Assembly: GCA_037893245.1 (NCBI GenBank) | Contig: JBAIAA010000409.1 | Coordinates: 558,001-622,000, forward strand | Direction: 5' to 3' | Length of the DNA stretch: 64,000 nt | Origin: Crossaster papposus | Taxonomy: Eukaryota > Echinodermata > Asteroidea > Velatida > Solasteridae | In this document: one piece after another, positions 11,901 to 22,844 of the stretch | Numbering within the stretch: the stretch's first letter is position 1 | How the letters are laid out: every line of letters begins with the position of its first letter | Made by a program: the position numbers and the translations under genes | Notes under the pieces: generated by a model | The model's input: the letters and a program-made list of their open reading frames with translations, nothing else | Database searches by the model: none | What the model was told of the DNA's origin: nothing

Positions 11901-12767
11901 TCAATTATTACTACATCAAACAGTTGCGTGTTGGATTTATTCTGTTTAAAATCAACACAATTCAAATAATATTGGGTATTATGATTGCCTTCTATGAGAA
12001 ACCTAGAAGGCAAAAATATAGGCCGTTTCATAAAAAGAAATTCAAAATTGTACTATTAGGCACATAGCAAAATAACCTCTGACCTTCAAATATGAAAAAC
12101 CATACACTTCACATTTTAAACAGTTTTCTTGAAAGTTAGTTTATCATGTGTAGAAAACAATCTTAGAAAACGTTCTGATCATCTCTTTTAAAGGTATCAT
12201 TTATTAAGATAGTTTGGTCAGGACAAAAATTATATACCTGCATATACATGTATATATAAAATCTTGGCACATTAAAGCTCTTACATATGTACATGTATGT
12301 AAATAAAACTATCTTGAGAAATTCATAACTTTTTTCCTAAACTAACTTAGCACAATATTTCAACATTTAAAGCATACACAATTTCAAATTTCATCACTAA
12401 TCACAAAGTTTATCACTAATCAATCAATACCAAAGATACTGTACATTTATTCACTTGATGATAAGAGCATAAACTTTCACACACAGTCAAACTAGGTCAT
12501 GTTAAAGACATTTGGCTCTAAGCCAAAGCCATTTTAACCTTTGAAAGCAAATACAGTATGTTATGAGAACGATATTATACCTAACTATTCCAAATTCCAT
12601 TCTTGTATTATTTGATTGAACACTTTTTACCAATTTACTGCACTACACACTTTTACATTCATTGTACTGTTAACATAATTAATTATCCTTCCCCATCTGT
12701 AACTATATTCATACAACTAATACCTTACTACTTTTCTATTTACAGAACTCAAGAAACTACCCTGTAA
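5993..12767 (+). CDS. RPA-like single-stranded-DNA-binding (OB-fold) protein, six coding exons
   Basis: Coding exons: 5993-6217, 8444-8578, 8762-8971, 10175-10230, 10999-11163, 12746-12767. All introns are GT-AG and phases match (0,0,0,2,2), giving 270 residues ending QETTL. Donors are strong (GTAAGA, GTAAGT, GTAAAT, GTATGT, GTAAGT) and acceptors have T-rich tracts. Exon 4 (residues 121-190) shows the OB-fold signature of RPA70-type domains: ASIRCKLWG, then ASGSLVDIHNVEV, then ITINTTPES. Residues 1-75 look like a partial OB strand set (VIELMVVDNFARIENKIVAGSF). Expected role is nuclear ssDNA binding. RPA-like proteins occur both in host genomes and inside autonomous Helitron-type elements, and the divergent PHD/peptidase-like gene makes the second origin plausible. 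A polyadenylation-like ATTAAA lies at 12945. MITEs sitting in introns suggest the gene is old at this site. Splicing is predicted, not observed. Confidence 0.75.
7286..7720. mobile_element. piggyBac-like MITE 1 (TTAA target site)
   Basis: TTAA-CCCTAACCC at the left (7286) mirrors GGGTTAGGG-TTAA at the right (7717-7720), giving a 435-bp element with TTAA duplication as in piggyBac-type elements. It carries a perfect 28-bp palindrome at 7309-7336 (arms TACTTTTTACTACT) and other AGTACT/GTAGT palindromic words. It lies in intron 2 of the RPA-like gene. Confidence 0.7.
7814..7882 (-). repeat. tRNA-like head of a SINE (pseudo-tRNA)
   Basis: On the minus strand there is a 7-bp acceptor stem (GCAAGAT/GTCTTGC), an A-box TAGCTCAATTGGTAGAG and a B-box GGTCGTAGGTTTAAGTCC. 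The anticodon stem does not pair and position 33 is C rather than U, so this is a tRNA-derived SINE head, not a working tRNA. Confidence 0.7.
8066..8106 (-). repeat. Truncated second copy of the tRNA-like SINE head
   Basis: AATCGGCAAGGCACGACTTT followed by AACCTGGGACGTCTGGAATA lines up with the 3' half of the 7814-7882 unit (AATCAGCAAGACAGGACTTA). The A-box half is missing. Confidence 0.5.
10244..10659. mobile_element. piggyBac-like MITE 2 (TTAA target site)
   Basis: TTAA-CCCTAACCCCC at 10244 mirrors GGTTAGGG-TTAA ending at 10659. The interior holds several facing copies of GTATCCTGAATCCGCCA / GGCGGATTCAGGATAC and TGGACTC/GAGTCCA words, so it can fold on itself. It lies in intron 5 of the RPA-like gene. 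The short ORF here is incidental. Confidence 0.7.
11338..11862. mobile_element. hAT-like MITE with CAGGGTTGTAGCTA ends
   Basis: Perfect 14-bp terminal inverted repeats CAGGGTTGTAGCTA (11338-11351) and TAGCTACAACCCTG (11849-11862) bound a 525-bp GC-richer segment with internal GCCGGC-rich inverted motifs. The CAGGG start is hAT-like, but no clear 8-bp target duplication is left. It lies in intron 6 of the RPA-like gene. Confidence 0.7.
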
Positions 12768-12963
12768 GCTACCAGTACCAACAACCGAAGGCAACAGTCA
12801 ACACATTATACTGTTAGTTCAGTTTTTAAAACAAATCTTTAAGTTTATACATACTTCTTGCCTAGTTACGTCGACTTCTGTCTCATTTTGCTACAATACC
12901 TCACGTATAATCTAAAACCACATTGAAATCCTTTTATAATCGTCATTAAACAAAAAAATTGTA

Positions 12964-13317
12964 CAGGGTATCTGCATCCCTTTAAAAAGTCTTCAAAAGT
13001 ATTCAAAAGCATTATGAAGTGTTCAATTAAATTCTCCAAGGAACAAGCAAAAACTTGTTATCACCTTGTTATAAAAATCACACAGCATATTAAAAAAATA
13101 TCTGCAATTCATGTATAGAAATGTCTGTATAAAGTTAAAATCATTCTGCAGGCAGCCCACACTATATTTACCAAATGCTCCAATCCCGGGATCCAAAATA
13201 CACCCATACATATAGCATCTAATCTACTTACTTTTGGCCTTCAGTTTTGTTCACAGTAGCATTAAAAGTGTCTTAAACAGTCTCAAATTTTACTTTCTGA
13301 AACATGCAGATACCCTG
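12964..13317. mobile_element. MITE with CAGGGTATCTGCA ends
   Basis: CAGGGTATCTGCA at 12964 mirrors TGCAGATACCCTG ending at 13317. A short direct repeat TTGTA flanks both sides. The element starts just past the predicted end of the RPA-like transcript. The minus-strand ORF inside is not convincing. Confidence 0.7.
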
Positions 13318-13884
13318 TTGTAAATTATTATCAACATTGTGTTTTTCTACTTTTTTCTTGTACTACATGTGTATTTTTATTGCATTTATTATTATATGTG
13401 ACGCGATATGTCAAAATCAGGCACTCCTGGGCAAGAAGTAAATGTTGAGTTAGTGTAGTATTAGTAAAATGTTCCCCTTGCACTTTTAAATGACACCTTG
13501 GGTATTTTTGGGGGGATATTCAAAAGTAAACATACACAATTTTGAAAACACATTGTCTGAAATGCTAAAAAAATAGAAATAGACCTTTAAAGTTGGAGTT
13601 TTGTCTTAAGCGAAATGCTTTATTAATGAAGATTTTATTTAAAACTTTTACAAAACAGTTGAAACATAAATAGCACCACAAACAAAGGAAAAATCAACAA
13701 ATCCATGAAATTCACCCCACATCATTTGGCAGCTGTTTGTTCATTCGTGGCTCTGCCCAATTCCACCTGGTTTTGACCTTTCATGCACTACCTCTAAACC
13801 TGGAGGGATCATTGTCCATATTCTGACGCTTGAAGTCGGCGCGAACTGGTGTTCATGGCGGACACAAGACATCACTTCTGTGAG
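13318..13884. other. Noncoding spacer
   Basis: No gene, RNA or clear element end was recognised. The sequence is AT-rich to 13660, then more mixed. Confidence 0.35.
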
Positions 13885-14000
13885 TCAATGAAATGTCCAG
13901 GTGTAGAGGTCAGTGGATTTACTCTATACATTTTGTATTTGTAAACATTATGTCATCCGTACAGTACCCACTGAACTCTACGCCTGGACATTTCAGTGTG
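13885..14000. repeat. Inverted repeat with about 32-bp arms
   Basis: The left arm contains TGAAATGTCCAGGTGTAGAG (13885-13916). The right arm (13968-14000) is its imperfect reverse complement (CTCTACGCCTGGACATTTCA). A third direct part-copy (TGTCCATGTGTAGAGGTCAG) follows near 14017. This is probably a small MITE remnant. Confidence 0.6.
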
Positions 14001-14696
14001 AAACAATGATGATCTGTCCATGTGTAGAGGTCAGTGATTTCATATCACATATATATTCATTCTTTGCAGTCAACACCGTCCCCCTAGAACAAATTTAACA
14101 TCGTATACCATTACTATCAATCACAACCTCACTTTAATTAGATTATGTTATCTCGTAAAACAAAATTAAACATCTTTTGTAACCGTCCAAATAATTATAT
14201 ACCGTTTTACATCCTAATCAAACCTACAAATTATATACCACCATTTAACAAATACCTCAAATTATGTCATAACAATTTATACTAATAGTAATACTCTATA
14301 AGCCTTAACCATATTAATTGTTATAAGAGTTTCACTTGTTACATTACCTTTTTAACACCTTTAAAAAACCTGTTATTCTTATATGTATACATGTACATGT
14401 GTGTATTTATATATTTATTCTTTTTCACTTAATAAACCTTCTTGTTTGAAAATATATTGTATTCCGTTGCATTTTTGCATAACAATTACGTCATCATCTT
14501 GTGATTTTATAAGATTGTATTACTCTAGCAGAAAATGTAATCATTTCAACATTATCCAAGTTATTCATAACAATTGTTTTACCTCCACAGTATCAAATAC
14601 TTTGTAGATGATAAAATTAATGTTTACAAACGCACTCCCCCCTCCTAAAAATCTCACAAATAATTCATAAGAAACAACATTTCGTGAACACGATTA
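14001..14696. other. AT-rich noncoding spacer
   Basis: Very AT-rich. Apart from the repeat part-copy at its left end, nothing further was recognised; the short ORFs look random. Confidence 0.35.
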
Positions 14697-14870
14697 ATGA
14701 CCACCATATGGGGAGTCGGGTTTGTGCAGCGGTTCTTTCACCGCTGTGGCCCAGGCTCAAATCCGGCCTGGGCCAATATGTATTGGGTTTTCAATCCCTG
14801 CCTGATGCCGTGCATTTACTCTAAAATATTCTTCTGGGATTTTCCTCCTACCTCTAAAACTGTCCGTTCT
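14697..14870 (+). repeat. tRNA-derived SINE-like repeat, copy 2
   Basis: GTGCAGCGGTTCTTTCACCG, then GGCTCAAATCCGGCCTGGGC and AATCCCTGCCTGAT, parallel copy 1 at 5262. The body continues with TCTGGGATTTTCCTCC. Confidence 0.6.
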
Positions 14871-15078
14871 CGTATTCAAGTGGTGACATTTTCATAACAT
14901 TATCGACATCATGTCACATTACATTAAAGGTAAAACTAGTTCAAACTGGATGTGCAGTGCAGGTATTCCCGAAGGATACATCTTTTTACATTTTATTTAC
15001 ATCACATATGTGCTATCAATAACATTTTAACAGATGCTTTCATATCGTTATCACATGTCACACCATCATTTTAAACAA

Positions 15079-15117
15079 CCGAAACAGCTCTGTGTTTGTC
15101 CACAAACACATTTCTAG
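15079..15117 (+). repeat. Family A 3' terminus
   Basis: CCGAAACAGCT is followed by the TGTGTTTG/CAAACACA stem-loop and then CTAG at 15114-15117. The body of this copy is not recognisable upstream, so it marks the remnant of an older A copy. Confidence 0.75.
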
Positions 15118-16564
15118 TTCTTCAGACTTTTTCCCATAGGGTTTGTACACGTTTTTTGTTCGGACAATACACTTTGGCACTTTGCTAAATCCGATCGACT
15201 TCAGACTTGGCCTACGTGTAGACCGCCACCCACAGATGATCCTAGAATTCGTCACGATTACGTCATTCGTGGTCACGTGACGTCACGTTAAAGGTGCAAT
15301 TTTTCCCCATAGGATTTGTACACGTTTTTCTTTAAAATATTGAATTTGACACTTCTGTAAATTCGATCGACTTGAGACTTAGCACAGACCTCGACCACCA
15401 TCCTTAGGAGGGCCAAGAAAAAAATAATCAAGATGACGTCATCGCGGGTCATGTGACGTCACATTAAATGTGTAGTTTTTAAGACCCTCTACCTCTGAAA
15501 GTACAAGTCCGGTTGGGGTCAAACTTGGTTTGCAAGTATTCGAGGGTGTGTTATAGACGAAAATTAAGATGACGTAATTATGACATCACCGGGTGTCATG
15601 TGACGTCACATTAAAGGTTCAATTTTCTCCATAGGTTTTGTACACGTTTTTCTTTAAAATATTGAATTTGACACTTCTGTAAATTCGATCGACTTGAGAC
15701 TTAGCACAGACCTCGACCACCATCCTTAGGAGGGCCAAGAAAAAAATAATCAAGATGACGTCATCGCGGGTCATGTGACGTCACATTAAAAGTGTAGTTT
15801 TTAAGACCTTCTACCTCTGAAAGCACAAGTCCGGTTGGGGTCAAACTTGGTTTGCAAGTATTCGAGGGTGTGTTATAGACGAAAATTAAGATGACATCAT
15901 GATGACATCATCGGGTGTCATGTGACGTCACATTAAAAGTGTAGTTTTTAAGACCCTCTACCTCTGAAAGTACAAGTCCGGTTGGGGTCAAACTTGGTTT
16001 GCAAGTATTCGAGGGTGTGTTATAGACGAAAATTAAGATGACGTAATTATGACATCACCGGGTGTCATGTGACGTCACATTAAAGGTTCAATTTTCTCCA
16101 TAGGTTTTGTACACGTTTTTCTTTAAAATATTGAATTTGACACTTCTGTAAATTCGATCGACTTGAGACTTAGCACAGACCTCGACCACCATCCTTAGGA
16201 GGGCCAAGAAAAAAATAATCAAGATGACGTCATCGCGGGTCATGTGACGTCACATTAAAGGTGTAGTTTTTAAGACCTTCTACCTCTGAAAGCACAAGTC
16301 CGGTTGGGGTCAAACTTGGTTTGCAAGTATTCGAGGGTGTGTTATAGACGAAAATTAAGATGACATCATGATGACATCATCGGGTGTCATGTGACGTCAC
16401 ATTAAAAGTGTAGTTTTTCCCATAGGATTTGTACACGTATTTTTCAACTTATATATCTTGGGAAAATTGGCAAATCCAATCGATTTTAGACTTGGCACAC
16501 ACATAATGAAAGTCATCTTAGACATCCGAAACAGCTCTGTGTTTGTCCACAAACACATGTCTAG
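15118..16564 (+). mobile_element. Family A copy, plus orientation
   Basis: It starts with a T-rich tract and CCCATAGGGTTTGTACACG, contains repeated internal modules (ACCCTCTACCTCTGAAAGTA, GGGGTCAAACTTGGTTTGCA, TGTGTTATAGACGAAAATTA), and ends at CCGAAACAGCT (16526), stem-loop, CTAG (16561-16564). Internal modules repeat two to three times, so it is itself a tandem expansion. Confidence 0.7.
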
Positions 16565-16573
16565 TTCTTTTTT

Positions 16574-16654
16574 GGCTTTTTCGCTCAAAAGCGAAAAAGC
16601 CTTTCTTTTTCTTCTGTTTGTTTTATTGGCTTTTCCGCAAACAGCGGAAAAGCC
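16574..16654. repeat. Two 5' terminal hairpins of family B, with a compensated difference
   Basis: Hairpin 1 (16574-16601) has arms GGCTTTTTCGC and GCGAAAAAGCC. Hairpin 2 (16628-16654) has arms GGCTTTTCCGC and GCGGAAAAGCC. The T-to-C change in the left arm is matched by A-to-G in the right arm, so base pairing is kept. The B copy that follows has the same variant, GCGGAAAAGCC, at its 3' end (17950-17960). Confidence 0.85.
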
Positions 16655-17994
16655 TTTCTTTTTGTGTTCATTTTTTTTCTTTCTTCTTCTTTTTGTCGCC
16701 TAAATCCCATAGACTTTGTACACGTTTTTTCTGCGTGCCACTTTTGCTATTAATCTTGGCCATACATCATTCAAATTAAGCATAGTCATAGTCCTTATAG
16801 CAGAGATGTGTCCCGAAGAGTAACGTCATGGTGACGTCATCGACTAATTTATTATAGATTTTTGAATATTTAATTTCTCCCATAGACTTTGTACACAAAA
16901 ATTAAGAAAAAATTGTCGATTTTCAAAGGGCATTTTCGACTGTTTGCCAGTAATTCAGTTATATCACTCTTTGTCCAAGCAAAGACCCTAATTCAAACAA
17001 CATTGTGTAATGTTGACGTCATGATGACGTCATCAGGTGTTTATTTATAGGCAATTAAATTGTGACACTTTTGATATTTAAAAATGCATAAGAAATCAAC
17101 CGTACGCGTCCGCAGCATTCAGTTGGCGGCAAGTGGTAGAGTAGGTTGAGGTCTTTATTTCATTCAGTGTGCGTGAAGTCACGTGACCCTTGCTTCCGGT
17201 CGAAAAAGGCCAAAACCGGAAGTGGCTTATTATTTGAAAGTGGTAATAGATATGAACTTGCTTTCAGCGGTGTTGGCCTCTTGGCTAATGGTATTCTTGA
17301 AATCATCTACCAATGACGTCATTTAACTATTGAGCGCCCTCTAGCAACTGGTTGAAAATTTTCAAAAATGTATTTTGAATAGATGTCTGTGGCGAAGTTT
17401 GTCGGAATCGCCTAAATATTGGTGTGTATGATGACCTGGACCAACTTAAGATGTGTGCGAAGTTTTAGGCGCATGACGTCATCAGACCGGAAGTTCTGTC
17501 GAAAAGACCTTTCCTTTTTCAAAAATTGCTGACAAATCAATCCTTACAGATATAATCTTGAATTGCCCATTAAATGATAGCGTAAACATTTGCCTCAACA
17601 GTCCCAAATTCCCAGCTTGTCAAAATGTTCACACAATTGACGCGGCGTCGGCAAAAAAAAATACCCTTGCGCAGAGAGCTTTAAAACATGCACAGGACTT
17701 CCACATGTATAGCACGTACACGTGGCTTTGAAACGTCGTATGTACATTACGTCCCTTTATTCTCGCCAAAAGAGGGCAGTACATAACTGTAACGGTTCTA
17801 TTAGCTGTGCAAGGAAGGCCAGGCAGCGTAAAACGAGCGGGCAGCATCTTATTAACACTTTACGGGATCAAATTCGAAAGTATTTTGAACTGACTGGACA
17901 TATACACACACACAAAAGCATAAACTAATTAAATGATCATAATTATTATGCGGAAAAGCCCTGTGTTCTGTTGCAAACAGACATAGATCTCTAG
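16628..17994 (+). mobile_element. Family B copy with GCGG-variant ends
   Basis: 5' hairpin, T-tract, CCCATAGACTTTGTACACG near 16706, a facing CTTCCGGTCG / CCGGAAGTGGC pair, a CTCF-like core at 17333, then GCGGAAAAGCC (17950-17960), stem-loop TCTGTT/AACAGA and CTAG (17991-17994). A (TTC)n tract follows it. Confidence 0.7.
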
Positions 17995-18037
17995 TTTCTT
18001 CTTCTTCTTCTTCTTCTTCTTCTTCTTCTTGTTCTTG

Positions 18038-20205
18038 GCAATAAATCGCATAGACTTTGTACACGTTTCATTCTGGCGGTCACTTTTGTCATTAAACAGA
18101 CTTCAATGTCATTGAAACTTTGCACATACTCGGAACTCATACTGAGCTAGTGCCTAAAACTCGGATGTCACCATGACGTCACCACGTGACATGTGACGTC
18201 ATCTTAAAGTTTTAATAATTTAATCTTTGAAAATCAATACAAAATCAACCGCGAAAGACCGAAACTAGATGTTTGTGGGAATCGATAGAATAATTAAGGG
18301 TCTTCATTTTATCTCGTGTGCGTAAAATCACGTGACCCTTCCTTCCGGTCCAAACCGGAAGTGGCTTATAATTTAAAAGTGGAAAATGATTTGAACTTAC
18401 TTTCAACGATGTTAGTCTCTAGGTAGGCTGCGCTCTACAAAAAAAATGATCGGTGACATCATAAATTGTTTTAGCGCCCTCTAGCGGCAGGTTGAAAAAT
18501 GTTTGAAATGAACAATCTGTTGATGTGTGTGGCGAAGTTTGTTCAAATCACTTTATAACTGATGTATATAATCAGCTTCATGATAGGAACAGGTTGACGG
18601 AAAGAAAAAAATATGACGTCACCAGACCGGAAGTTATAATGAAATTACCTCTTTTCCTTTAAAAATTCCTAAAAAATTAACCCAGACAGATATAATCTTG
18701 TTTTTTGCTCTAAAGGTTAATGTAAAAGTACTTCTCAAACTTCCCTGTGTTTTGTAGCAAAAGGCGAACTTGGACATACCCTGAGACACCCTTGAAATTT
18801 CATGTTTTATGTCCTTGATTGCACGGCGCCAGTATACGTACGTGTACATTGTATTGAGCGTACTTGCACGTACGATGTCAGTACGCTCCATACATTGTAC
18901 AATAGAGAAGGGAAGGCGGGACACTGGTATCCATTTGTACGGTGACATGTGAAACACGAGAGTCATCAACATAGGCCACGAGGAAGGGCGCCGCTTATGG
19001 CAGGTAGGTAAACGTGCCTTCGGCAACGCAGAACTACGCGTGAATTATACATGTACCATATAATAGATGTACGCGAACTTTTGCACAAGTACTTTTAACA
19101 GAAAACAAATTGGTATTCTCATCAAACTTAACCTCCGTAAATACTCTATAGTGCACTCGTGCCTTGCGGACAGGCGTCGTGATGACGTCACCATGGGTCA
19201 CGTGACGTCGTCTTAAACGTGCAATAGATTTAATGTTTGAAAATTAATTAAAAAATCAACCGCGTATGATCGGAACTTGAAGTTTGTGGGAATTGATATA
19301 ATATTAAATCCATGATCTTCATTTTATCTCGTGTGCGTGAAATCCCGTGACCCTTCCTTCCGGTCGAAACCGGAAGTGGCTTATAATTTAAAAGTGGACC
19401 ATAATGTGAACTTAGTTTCAACGATGTTAGTCTCTGGCTAGTAGTGCTTTTCACAAAAAATACCGGTAACGCCATAACATGTTACAGCGCCCTCTAGCGG
19501 CAGTTTGAAAACTGTTAACAATGAATAACCAGTTGATTTGTTTTGCGAAGTTTGCTCAAATCACTGTATAACTGGTTTATATAATCAACATCTTGTTAGG
19601 AACAAGTTGGCGAAGACAAACAAATATGACGTCACTAGACCGAAAGTTACAATGAAAAGACCTTTAAACCTTAAATAATTGCTGAAAAATCAACCGCGAT
19701 AGATATAATTCTTTTTTTTGCTTTAAATAGACAAGTTCAGACAGCTCTCGAGCTGTATGTTAATGACGTCACGATGACGTCATCAAGTATTAGATTGCAA
19801 GCAACTAATGATTTGTAGATTTAATCTTTGAAAATCAATATCAAATCAAATTTAACAGATCTGATTTAGATTTTAACGGGAATTGATAGAATAATCCAGG
19901 GTCTTCATATTCGTATTACATGCAAAATGACTTAACCCTTCCTTCCGGTCCAAACCGGAAGTGCCTTATAATTTGAAAGTTGAAAATGATATGAATTTAC
20001 TTTCAACGATGATAGTCTCTAGGTAGCCTGCACTCTACAAACAAAGTTACCGGTGACGTCATAAATTGTTATAACGCCCTCTAGTGGCAGGTTGAAAAAT
20101 GTTTAAAATGAATAATCAGTTCATTTTCGTGGCGAAGTTTGCTCAAATCGCTTTATAATTGGTATTTATAATCAGCATCTTGTTAGGAACAAGTTGGCGG
20201 ATAAA
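18038..20205 (+). mobile_element. Two to three older family B copies in tandem
   Basis: B body landmarks recur: GCATAGACTTTGTACACG (18050), a second body part from about 19079 (TTTTGCACAAGTACTTTTAAC) and a third partial one from about 19750. There are three ETS-type facing pairs and CTCF-like cores at 18473, 19486 and 20074. No CTAG end is kept between them. A segment at 18790-19040 has no match to other B copies and may be foreign. Confidence 0.6.
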
Positions 20206-20212
20206 AACAAAA

Positions 20213-20942
20213 CTAGACATGTGTTTGTGGACAAACACAGAGCTGTTTCGAGTGTCTAAAATTACTTTCAATATGTGTGTGGTGGTCTTTTGTGTGTGCC
20301 AAGTCTCAAGTCGATCAGATTTACTAAAGTGTCAAAGGCAATAGTCTAAAGAAAAACGTGTACAAAACCTATGGGAAACAATTGAAACTTTAACGTGACG
20401 CCCCGTGACCTTGAATGACGTAATCGTGCCGAATTTTTTCTAGGGCCGTCTGTGGATGGTGGTCTAAGTGTGTGCCAAGTCTCAAGTCGATCGGATGTAC
20501 TAAAGTGTTAAAGTCAATAGTCTAAAGAAAAACGTATACAAAACCAATGGGAGAAAAATGTGAACCTTTAATGTGACGTCACGTGACCTTGAATGACACA
20601 ATCGTGCCGAAGTTCTTTCAGAAACATCTGGGGGTGGTGTTCTAAGTGTATGCTAAGTTTTAAGTCGGTCGGATTTACCGAAGTGCCAAAGTCAATAGTC
20701 TGAAGAAAAACGTGTACAAAACCTATGGGGAAAATTAAACCTTTAAAGTGACGTCACGTGACCTTGAATGACGCAATCGAGCCAAATTTCTTCTAGGACC
20801 ATCTGTGGGTGGAGGTCTAAGTGTACACCAAGTCTCAAGTCGATTGGAATCACCAAAGTGCCAAAGTGTATTGGCAGAACAAACGTGTGTAAATCCTATG
20901 GGTAAAAACACTGAAAGTGAAAAAAAAAAAGGAAAAAAAAAA
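20213..20942 (-). mobile_element. Family A copy, minus orientation
   Basis: Its 3' terminus is at the left: CTAG at 20213, stem-loop, AGCTGTTTCG. Its 5' end is at the right, near AAATCCTATGGGTAAAAACA and an A-rich tract. The body has reversed A landmarks (AAAACGTGTACAAAACCTAT). Confidence 0.7.
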
Positions 20943-20946
20943 CAAA

Positions 20947-22621
20947 CTAGACATGTGTTTGTGGACAAACACAGAGCTGTTTCGAGTGTCTAAAATTACT
21001 TTCAATATGTGTGTGGTCGTTTTTTGTGTGTGCCAAGTCTCAAGTCGATCAGATTTACTAAAGTGTCAAAGGTAATAGTCTAAAGAAAAACGTGTACAAA
21101 ACCTAACGGAAAAAAATAGAAACTTTAACGTGACGCCCCGTGACCTTGAATGACGTAATCGTGCCGAATTTCTTCTAGGGCCGTCTGTGGATGGTGGTCT
21201 CAGTGTGTGCCAAGTTTCAAGTCGATCGGATTTACTAAAGTGTCAAAGTCAATAGTCTAAAGAAAAACGTGTACAAAACCAATAGGAGAAAAATGTGAAC
21301 CTTTAATGTGACGTCACATGACACCCGATGATATCATCACAATGTCATCTTAATTTTCGTCTATAACACATCCCGGAATACCTGAATACTAAGTTTGACC
21401 CTAATTGGACTTGTACTTCCAGAGATAGAGGGTCTTAAAAACTACACCTTTAATGTGACGTCGCATGACCCACGATGATGTCATCATGACGTCACCCTGA
21501 TTTTCGTCTATAACACATCCTGGAATACTTGCATACCAAGTTTGACCCCAATCGGGCCTGTACTTCCAGAGATAGAGGGGCCTAACAACTGCACCTTTAA
21601 TGTGACGTCACATGACCCACGATGACGTCATCGTGACGATTTTTCCCTTGGCCCTCCTGGGGATGGTGGTTGAGGTGTGTGCTAAGTCTGAAGTCGATAA
21701 AATTTACGAAAATTTCAAAGTTAATATTCTGAAGAAAAACGTGTACAAAACCTATGGGGGAATAATTTTCACATTTAACGTGACGTCACGTGACCTTGAA
21801 AGACGCAATCGTGCCGAATTTCTTCCAATATCATTTGTGGGTGGTGTTCTAAGTTTATGCCAAGTCTCAAGTCGGTCGGATTTACCGAAGTGCCAAAGTC
21901 AATAGTCTGAATAAAAACGTGTACAAAACCAATGGGAGAAAAATGTGAACCTTTAATGTGACGTCACGTGACCTTGAATGACGCAATCGTGCCGAATTTC
22001 TTCTAGGACCGTCTGTGAATGGTGGTCTAAGTGTGTGCCAAGTCTCAAGGCGATCGGATTTACTAAAGTGTCAAAGTCAATAGTCTAAACAAAAACGTGT
22101 ACAAAACCAATGGGAGAAAAATGTGAACCTTTAATGTGACGTCACGTGACCTTGAATGACGCAATCGTGCCGAATTTATTTCAGAAACATCTGGGGGTGG
22201 TATTCTAAGTGTATGCCAAGTTTCAAGTCGGTCGGATTTACCGAAGTGCCAAAGTCAATAGTCTAAAGAAAAACGTGTACAAAACCTATGGGGACAAATT
22301 GAACCTTTAACGTGACGTCACGTGACCTTGAATGACGCAATCGTGCCAAATTTCTTCTAGGACCATCTGTGGGTGGTGTTCTAAGTGTATGCCAAGTCTT
22401 AAGTCGATCGGGTTTACCAAAGTGCCAAAGTGTATTGGCAGAACAAACGTGTGTAAATCCTATGGGTAAAAACACTGAAAGTGGAAAAAAAAAAAAAAAA
22501 AAAAAAAAAAAACTTTAACGAAAACAAAAGCTGTTTCGGTGAAAAACCGAAACAGCTAAAAAAAAGAAAAAAAAAAACTTTAACGAAAACAAAAGCTGTT
22601 TCGGTGGAAAACCGAAACAGC
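20947..22621 (-). mobile_element. Family A copy, minus orientation, with two 5' hairpins
   Basis: The 3' CTAG terminus is at 20947-20950. The body runs to AATCCTATGGGTAAAAACAC near 22455, then a long A-tract. Two hairpins (22529-22557 and 22593-22621) with arms AGCTGTTTCGG and CCGAAACAGCT follow. These match the family A 3' motif, as the B hairpins match the B 3' motif. The copy abuts 20213-20942 head-to-tail. Confidence 0.7.
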
Positions 22622-22844
22622 TAATAATATGACGTCACTAGATCGGAAATTACAATTAAAAGACCTTTAAACATTTCTAAAAATTAACCGCGAGAGATAT
22701 AATCCAATTAATAATTTAAAATTTGCAGTTTTGAAAAAATTAAATAAAGAAATTTATTAAATGAAATCATAAATGTAATGAACAATACAACAAAAAAATG
22801 CGAAAAAGCCATATGCTCTGTTCCTTGAACAGACATATCTCTAG
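22622..22844 (+). mobile_element. Family B 3' fragment
   Basis: It keeps only the 3' part of B: the TATGACGTCACTAGATCGGA segment, GCGAAAAAGCC (22800-22810), a stem-loop with outer pairs ATATG/CATAT and inner TCTGTTC/GAACAGA, and CTAG at 22841-22844. Confidence 0.7.
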
